27,172 nucleotides of DNA, from the NCBI GenBank assembly GCA_020430865.1, contig JAGQIY010000108.1, positions 1 to 27,172 of the forward strand, read 5' to 3'. Origin of the DNA: Myxococcales bacterium. Its GTDB lineage: Bacteria > Myxococcota > Polyangia > Polyangiales > Polyangiaceae. Shown here one piece after another: positions 23,178-27,172 of the stretch; the stretch's first letter is position 1, and every line of letters begins with the position of its first letter. The notes beneath the pieces are model-generated. The model did no database searches. It was not told the origin of the DNA and saw only the letters and a program-made list of their open reading frames with translations. The translations under genes and the position numbers were made by a program.

Positions 23178-24926
23178 ATGAGAAGTGAGACCGCGCTGAG
23201 CCGAGGAGTCGCCGTCTGGGGCCTGACCCTGGGGTTGGCGTGCAGTCCGGCGGTGGACAGGCCGCCTCCGCCGCTGCCGCCCGCGATCTCCGCCTCTGCG
23301 GCTCCTGAACCGGCGAGGCCGCCTCCGGCGGTGTCGCTGGAGGTCGCGCTGCTCGACGGAGAACCCGCTCGACTCGCGGTGCAGGTCACGGTGCCTCGTG
23401 AAATCTTGCCGCCGGGAACCAAGCTCCTCGAGCTGCCGTTCATGGGCGAGCCGTTTCGTGAAGGTGATGGCTTCGCGAGCTTCGTGAAGCCCGCCGGAGG
23501 CGGCGAGTACACCGGGCAGTATCGGCTCGAGCCGGGCGATACCGCGACGGATCCGGCGCTCGACGTCGGATACACGGTGGACCTCACCCACGAGGCTGCC
23601 GGCCCCAGACAGGGGGTCGACGAGGTGCCCTTTCGCACCTCGGTGGGCTGGTTCCTCGCTGGTCGCGCCTTCATTCCGACGCTGAAGGCCGACGGCAAGC
23701 TGCTCGACGTACGCATGCGCCTCACGTTTCCGCATGATGAGGTCGTGGATGCGTTCGGCGCGCTGCCCGGCGACGGGCGCGTGATGAACAATCGCGATCT
23801 GCGTGACGCGTTCTATGTCCTCGGACCGGTGCGCCAGAAGGCGCTGGGTGCGGCGGGGACGACGTTCCAGCTGACGACGGGTGACGTGAGCAGCTTCTTC
23901 GGTCTCGAGGCGCTGGTGCGGGACACGGCTGGGTTCGCAGCGGATCAGCTTGGCGAGCTGAGCGCGCGTCCGCGACTCATGGCGTTTCACACGCGCGGGA
24001 CCCGAGGCGGCGGCGTCGTGGGCTATGACACGAGTCTGATCGGGCCAGAGGTTCCTCGGCAGCCCAGCTCGCCGCTGGGGCGCATCACCGTGCACGAGCT
24101 CCTGCATCAGTGGTCACGCTCGGACACCGTCTGGCTCTCCGAGGGCTTCACACGCTACTTCGAGCTGAAGGCGCTGGCCGCGCTCGAGGCTCGAGAGGCA
24201 GCGATCAGCGAGACCGAGGTGCTGGATTGGCTCGGGGACGAGTACGACGTGCACGCCATGGAGAGCCAAGGCAAGCCGCTCGCCGAGCTGAGTGGCAACG
24301 CCGCGTACGCGGGCGGCGCGATGCTCGCGTACTGTCTCGACGTCGACCTGACGCGCGCCGGGGCGAGCCTCGAGTCAGTGTACGCCGCCGCGCGCCAGAA
24401 ATCTCCCGAGCCGGGGGCCAGCGAGAGCGAATTCCGTGCGGCACTGGCGCGGTACGCCGAGCTGCCGGCGCGCCTCGACGAGCTGCTCGCCCAGCCAGAG
24501 GCGTTTCCCCTCGGCGAGTGCTATCGGCGGGACCAGATCGAGCCTCGGACCTCGACCTATCGGGGCCTCGAGCTGCGCGATCTGGCGCTCGAGGTGCTGA
24601 AGATCACCGGCTTCAACGTGAACGACACCCTCGTGGAGCGAGTCGCCGAAGGCTCCAGGTTCGCGCCTGGAGACAGCGTGCTGGAGGTCGCTGGAGAGCC
24701 GATCCGCGGCATGCGTCAGGTTCCCTGGGCGCTGCGCAACACCACCAGCGGGCAACGCTTCAAGGTGCGGGTGAGGCGCGGGGACGGAGAGCTGGAGCTG
24801 ACGCTGGCGTTCCCGAAGCTCGATCCGAGTGTCCGCCCCGTGCGTCCTCGAGTGCGCGCCGGAAAATCTCTGAGGAAATCAGGTCACTCGCCCATCGTGC
24901 GCTGGGTACAGGGCGAGCTGCGCTAG
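23178..24926 (+). CDS. M61-like metallopeptidase lipoprotein with C-terminal PDZ domain
   Basis: A 582-residue protein from the ATG at 23178 (GGGGGAGAG upstream). Signal peptide ends at Cys22 (GLAC), then a Pro-rich linker. Residues ~45-260 are the N-terminal beta region typical of M61. The zinc site is HELLHQW (H306, E307, H310) with the third ligand E322 in WLSEGFTRYFE, so only 11 residues separate H310 and E322. A helical region follows to ~440, then a PDZ domain (~475-550: FAPGDSVLEVAGEPI). M61 enzymes are glycyl-type aminopeptidases; this one would act in the periplasm or on the surface. Motif residues are intact, so activity is likely. Confidence 0.85.
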   Translation: MRSETALSRGVAVWGLTLGLACSPAVDRPPPPLPPAISASAAPEPARPPPAVSLEVALLDGEPARLAVQVTVPREILPPGTKLLELPFMGEPFREGDGFASFVKPAGGGEYTGQYRLEPGDTATDPALDVGYTVDLTHEAAGPRQGVDEVPFRTSVGWFLAGRAFIPTLKADGKLLDVRMRLTFPHDEVVDAFGALPGDGRVMNNRDLRDAFYVLGPVRQKALGAAGTTFQLTTGDVSSFFGLEALVRDTAGFAADQLGELSARPRLMAFHTRGTRGGGVVGYDTSLIGPEVPRQPSSPLGRITVHELLHQWSRSDTVWLSEGFTRYFELKALAALEAREAAISETEVLDWLGDEYDVHAMESQGKPLAELSGNAAYAGGAMLAYCLDVDLTRAGASLESVYAAARQKSPEPGASESEFRAALARYAELPARLDELLAQPEAFPLGECYRRDQIEPRTSTYRGLELRDLALEVLKITGFNVNDTLVERVAEGSRFAPGDSVLEVAGEPIRGMRQVPWALRNTTSGQRFKVRVRRGDGELELTLAFPKLDPSVRPVRPRVRAGKSLRKSGHSPIVRWVQGELR

Positions 24927-24933
24927 TGCCCTG

Positions 24934-25638
24934 CTAGTCCACGAAGTGGGCGTAGCGCCCTGCTGCGAGTTTCTGCTTCACCCGCGCGACCTGGTCGTCG
25001 GGCATGTTCTTGTGCGCCGGGGCGCCTTGTCCCTGGGGGGTCGCGCGCAGGCTCCCGTCGCGGAAAGCTTCCAGCGCTTCACGCATCAGCTTTGCGGAGA
25101 GCGTGACCGTCGCGTGGCACAGCTTCTCGTAGCTGTCTCCGCGATGCACGGGGATCTCCCGACGCCCGACGATGGGCCCGGTGTCGATGCCCGCCTCGAT
25201 GAAGTGACAGGTGCAGCCGACGCGCTCGTCGCGCTCGATGGCCCAGGCCACGGAAGCCGAGCCCCGAACCTCGGGCAGGAGCCCTGGATGCGAGTTGAGC
25301 GCGCCCTGGCGCGCGGGAGCGAAGACGTGGGGCTTCAAGATCCGGGTGCCGCCAAGCACGATCAGATCCGGCGACAGTCGCTGGAGGAGCTCGGCGCAGC
25401 GTGCGTCGTTGTGGCTCTCGACGACCTCGCACGGGATCCCGGCGCTGAGGGACGCGAACGTGGGCGCGATGGGGAAGCCTGCCATGCGCACCAGGAACTT
25501 GTCGCGCTCCACGTCCGCCACCCGCGACTTCTCCACGACACATAGAGCCGGGCGGAAACCTCCAATGAGCAGCTCCTCGAGCATCGCTCGTCCATAGGGA
25601 TGCTCATCGAGCACCAGGAAAGCCCAGGAAAAGTTCAC
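24934..25638 (-). CDS. Formyltransferase-family enzyme (10-formyl-THF dependent type)
   Basis: A 234-residue enzyme with the formyltransferase Rossmann-type fold. The catalytic triad is visible: Asn115 and His117 in LNSHPGLLPEVRG and Asp152 in AGIDTGPI. The spacing is as in glycinamide ribonucleotide and methionyl-tRNA formyltransferases (N-x-H...D). At 234 residues it lacks the C-terminal tRNA-binding domain of methionyl-tRNA formyltransferase, so it probably formylates a small amine such as an amino-sugar or amino acid. Its start overlaps the stop of the VOC-cupin gene by four bases (ATGA), indicating translational coupling. It ends 7 bp from the convergent peptidase gene. Confidence 0.85.
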   Translation of the reverse strand: MNFSWAFLVLDEHPYGRAMLEELLIGGFRPALCVVEKSRVADVERDKFLVRMAGFPIAPTFASLSAGIPCEVVESHNDARCAELLQRLSPDLIVLGGTRILKPHVFAPARQGALNSHPGLLPEVRGSASVAWAIERDERVGCTCHFIEAGIDTGPIVGRREIPVHRGDSYEKLCHATVTLSAKLMREALEAFRDGSLRATPQGQGAPAHKNMPDDQVARVKQKLAAGRYAHFVD

Positions 25639-26714
25639 GTCAGCTCCTTCCGGGGGTGAGGGCGCACCTCGAGGGAAGCCGGAGACGCGATACGCAAGAG
25701 CTCGAAATCGCTGCTCGGAGCGCTCCAGGCGTGAGGCACCCCGCCGGGCACGGCGACGGCGTCCCCGGCGCCAAGCCTCGCCCGCTCACGCCCCTCGCAG
25801 AAGAAGTCGCTGCTGCCTGCGGAGACGAAGTACAGGCACAGCTCGCCCGCGTGGCTCTGGACATAATCCGCGGGGATACGGCGCAAGGCGCGCACATCGA
25901 CCAGGCCGGCGCTTGCGACGCCGAGCCCGGTGTCCCGGGCTTCGCCCAGCTCCGACGACTTCCAGCTGGCCTCGCGTGCGATGTGGTGAATGAAGCGCTG
26001 CCCGGAAAACTCGCGGTCGTAGGCAGCCGTGGGCAGGCTCAGCTCGTGGTCACGAAACGTGGGGTGCGCGGCGGGGCATGCCACCTCCACGACTTCGAGG
26101 CCTGAAGACGACGAGAGCACGCGGTGGCGAATGTGTGGTGGCTGCAAGACGCAGTCGCCTTGCTGCATCAGGATGGGCTCGCCATGGGACTCGTAGACGA
26201 CCTCCACCCAGCCGCGCTGCACGTAGATCAGCTGGAAGTGGATCTGGTGGTGGTGCACGTAGTCCGCCACCCGGCCACCATCGGTGATCTGGATGTGAGA
26301 GGCGATGTAGCGCCCGCCTTGGCGCTCCGGCATCAGATCGCGGTAGCGCATGCCAGCGCGTCCCTCGACCCACTGCGCGTCGGCGATGCGGCTCAACGCG
26401 AACGCTGGCTCGAGCGGCGGCACGCTGAGCTGCGTTCCCCCACGGATCAGCACCTGGGTACCGTTGGGCGCCTGCAGCTCGCGCGCCTGCGCCGGATCAT
26501 GAGTCTCCAGACGCAAGACTCCGGGATCGCCCTGGCCGCCGCGCTCCAGCCTCAGCCGCACGCCATACCCCGAGAGCAGCGCCACGCTCGGATCGTCGGC
26601 GGGCGCGATCATCTCCAGTCGAAAGCCCAGCGACTCGAAGAACTCCAGGCTCGGCGTCAGCTCCTCGCATGGCAGCGCGACGGCTGCGGACTGGATATCA
26701 GAGCCCTCGACCAC
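25635..26714 (-). CDS. VOC-cupin-cupin fusion protein, function unknown
   Basis: A 359-residue protein with GTG start. Residues ~1-95 resemble a VOC (glyoxalase/bleomycin-resistance) half (VALPCEELTPSLEFFESLGFRLEM, then a second beta unit). Residues ~120-215 are a cupin with an HHHQIH cluster (154-159), a Gln/Tyr where the motif Glu is usual, and PPHIRHRV (H194, H197). Residues ~265-350 are a second cupin (LCLYFVSAGSSDFF, GDAVAVPGGVPHAW). Two metal-binding sites are possible. It is the first gene of a two-gene unit with the formyltransferase; the stop overlaps the latter's start by four bases. The pathway is unknown. Confidence 0.8.
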   Translation of the reverse strand: MVEGSDIQSAAVALPCEELTPSLEFFESLGFRLEMIAPADDPSVALLSGYGVRLRLERGGQGDPGVLRLETHDPAQARELQAPNGTQVLIRGGTQLSVPPLEPAFALSRIADAQWVEGRAGMRYRDLMPERQGGRYIASHIQITDGGRVADYVHHHQIHFQLIYVQRGWVEVVYESHGEPILMQQGDCVLQPPHIRHRVLSSSSGLEVVEVACPAAHPTFRDHELSLPTAAYDREFSGQRFIHHIAREASWKSSELGEARDTGLGVASAGLVDVRALRRIPADYVQSHAGELCLYFVSAGSSDFFCEGRERARLGAGDAVAVPGGVPHAWSAPSSDFELLRIASPASLEVRPHPRKELT

Positions 26715-26769
26715 GGCTAGCGTAGCCTCGTCGGGTCGGGGGCGAGCGTCAATGCTGGGGGCCCTGGCG

Positions 26770-27054
26770 CTACTTCACTTGCTTGAGCGTGATCGGTTCG
26801 CCCGCGACGCTGACCTCGCAGCTGCCGTCGAGGTTGCCGACTCCGTCCCACTCCAGCGCGACGTGGACTTCCTGGGGCTGACCTTCGAGCTCGACCGACG
26901 CGCGGAGCTCTCCGAGACCCACCAATGACCACGTGCGACGAGCGATCTCCTCGCCGTCCCACAGGACCTTGAAGCCCTTGGTCCACTCGTTTCGATCGAC
27001 GACCACCGCGTGTCCGCGGTACTCGCCCTCCCAGCGTGTCCCCAGTATCCCCAT
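26770..27054 (-). CDS. Small beta-rich protein, function unknown
   Basis: A 94-residue product with ATG start at 27054. Alternating strands with conserved-looking Trp/Gly positions (RWEGEYRGHAVVVDRNEW, FKVLWDGEEIARRTW, ELRASVELEGQ, EVHVALEWDG, CEVSVAGEPITL) suggest a compact beta-sandwich; a FAIM1-like fold crossed my mind but the evidence is thin. There is no signal peptide. It lies 55 bp upstream of the VOC-cupin gene on the same strand and could be its operon partner. Function unknown. Confidence 0.6.
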   Translation of the reverse strand: MGILGTRWEGEYRGHAVVVDRNEWTKGFKVLWDGEEIARRTWSLVGLGELRASVELEGQPQEVHVALEWDGVGNLDGSCEVSVAGEPITLKQVK

Positions 27055-27078
27055 GGGCCGAGGATATGCCGTTTCCGG

Positions 27079-27172
27079 CTAGCTCAGAAGTCGGATCGGT
27101 ACCGGGACATGCCGCGAGCGCAGGAACTCGCCGAGGGCCTTCGCCTGACGGTCGAAGCGCAGCGTCGCGACG
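27079..27172 (-). CDS. C-terminal end of an unidentified gene (partial)
   Basis: The minus-strand frame is open from the window edge to the TAG at 27079-27081 and encodes 31 residues, VATLRFDRQAKALGEFLRSR then HVPVPIRLLS. It ends 24 bp before the start of the small beta-rich gene, in the same direction. The codon pattern is GC-rich at third positions. Too little is visible to name a family. Confidence 0.4.
   Translation of the reverse strand, partial: VATLRFDRQAKALGEFLRSRHVPVPIRLLS

Noticed and set aside
24925..24940. CCTGCTAG near the formyltransferase stop as a further repeat terminus
   Set aside because: Only eight bases match the repeat end; chance is likely and no second end lies nearby.
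1..27172. tRNA, rRNA, CRISPR arrays, prophage or complete insertion sequences
   Set aside because: No tRNA-like cloverleaf, no regularly spaced repeats, and no transposase or integrase motif was seen in any frame I could read.

Overview
The window is GC-rich chromosomal DNA with strong third-position GC bias, many GTG/TTG starts and an unusually large share of lipoproteins. Several of these have Ser/Gly/Pro-rich linkers or Cys-rich bodies. This style suggests a myxobacterium-like organism (Myxococcota, probably Polyangia). That is an inference from gene content and composition; there is no rRNA or other marker to prove it. I see no tRNA, rRNA, CRISPR array, prophage or complete insertion sequence.

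Layout. 1-3083: the end of an RMD1/DUF155 membrane protein, a DUF6544-like protein (minus strand) and a ferritin-like lipoprotein. 3076-4748: a divergent LysR regulator and DJ-1/PfpI (Hsp31-like) pair. 4819-6336: a wax ester synthase/diacylglycerol acyltransferase. 6392-7548: a degraded patch with a cupin that has lost its second half, a small beta-rich protein and a frameshifted Cys-rich lipoprotein. 7588-9466: a membrane protein, then Dps and a 1-Cys Prx6-type peroxiredoxin, an oxidative-stress pair with a Fur/PerR-like dyad between them. 9536-11943: a minus-strand operon of beta-barrel protein, short-chain dehydrogenase and AraC regulator.

11944-14581: a decayed small membrane protein gene, then two same-orientation copies of a ~180-bp repeat on either side of a GNAT-nitrilase fusion gene. 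The second copy ends two bases before the start codon of the next lipoprotein gene. 14582-19504: that lipoprotein, a minus-strand AAA ATPase with a small downstream partner, a DUF4261-like protein, a beta-propeller lipoprotein and an ASCH-domain protein. 19529-24926: Cys-rich lipoprotein, AraC regulator, beta-barrel protein, small lipoprotein and an M61-like PDZ metallopeptidase lipoprotein. 24934-27172: a minus-strand pair (VOC-cupin-cupin protein and formyltransferase) overlapping by four bases, a small beta-rich protein and the tail of one more gene.

The best candidate for something undescribed is the repeat at 12477-12658 and 14399-14579. Both copies fold into three consecutive hairpins, and the stems are kept by compensatory or G-T wobble changes although the sequences differ. 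The ends form imperfect terminal inverted repeats, so a miniature transposable element (MITE-like) is the simplest reading. The pairing pattern and the position just ahead of two genes also make a + strand structured leader RNA worth testing. The rest looks like ordinary accessory chromosome with several genes of unknown function.
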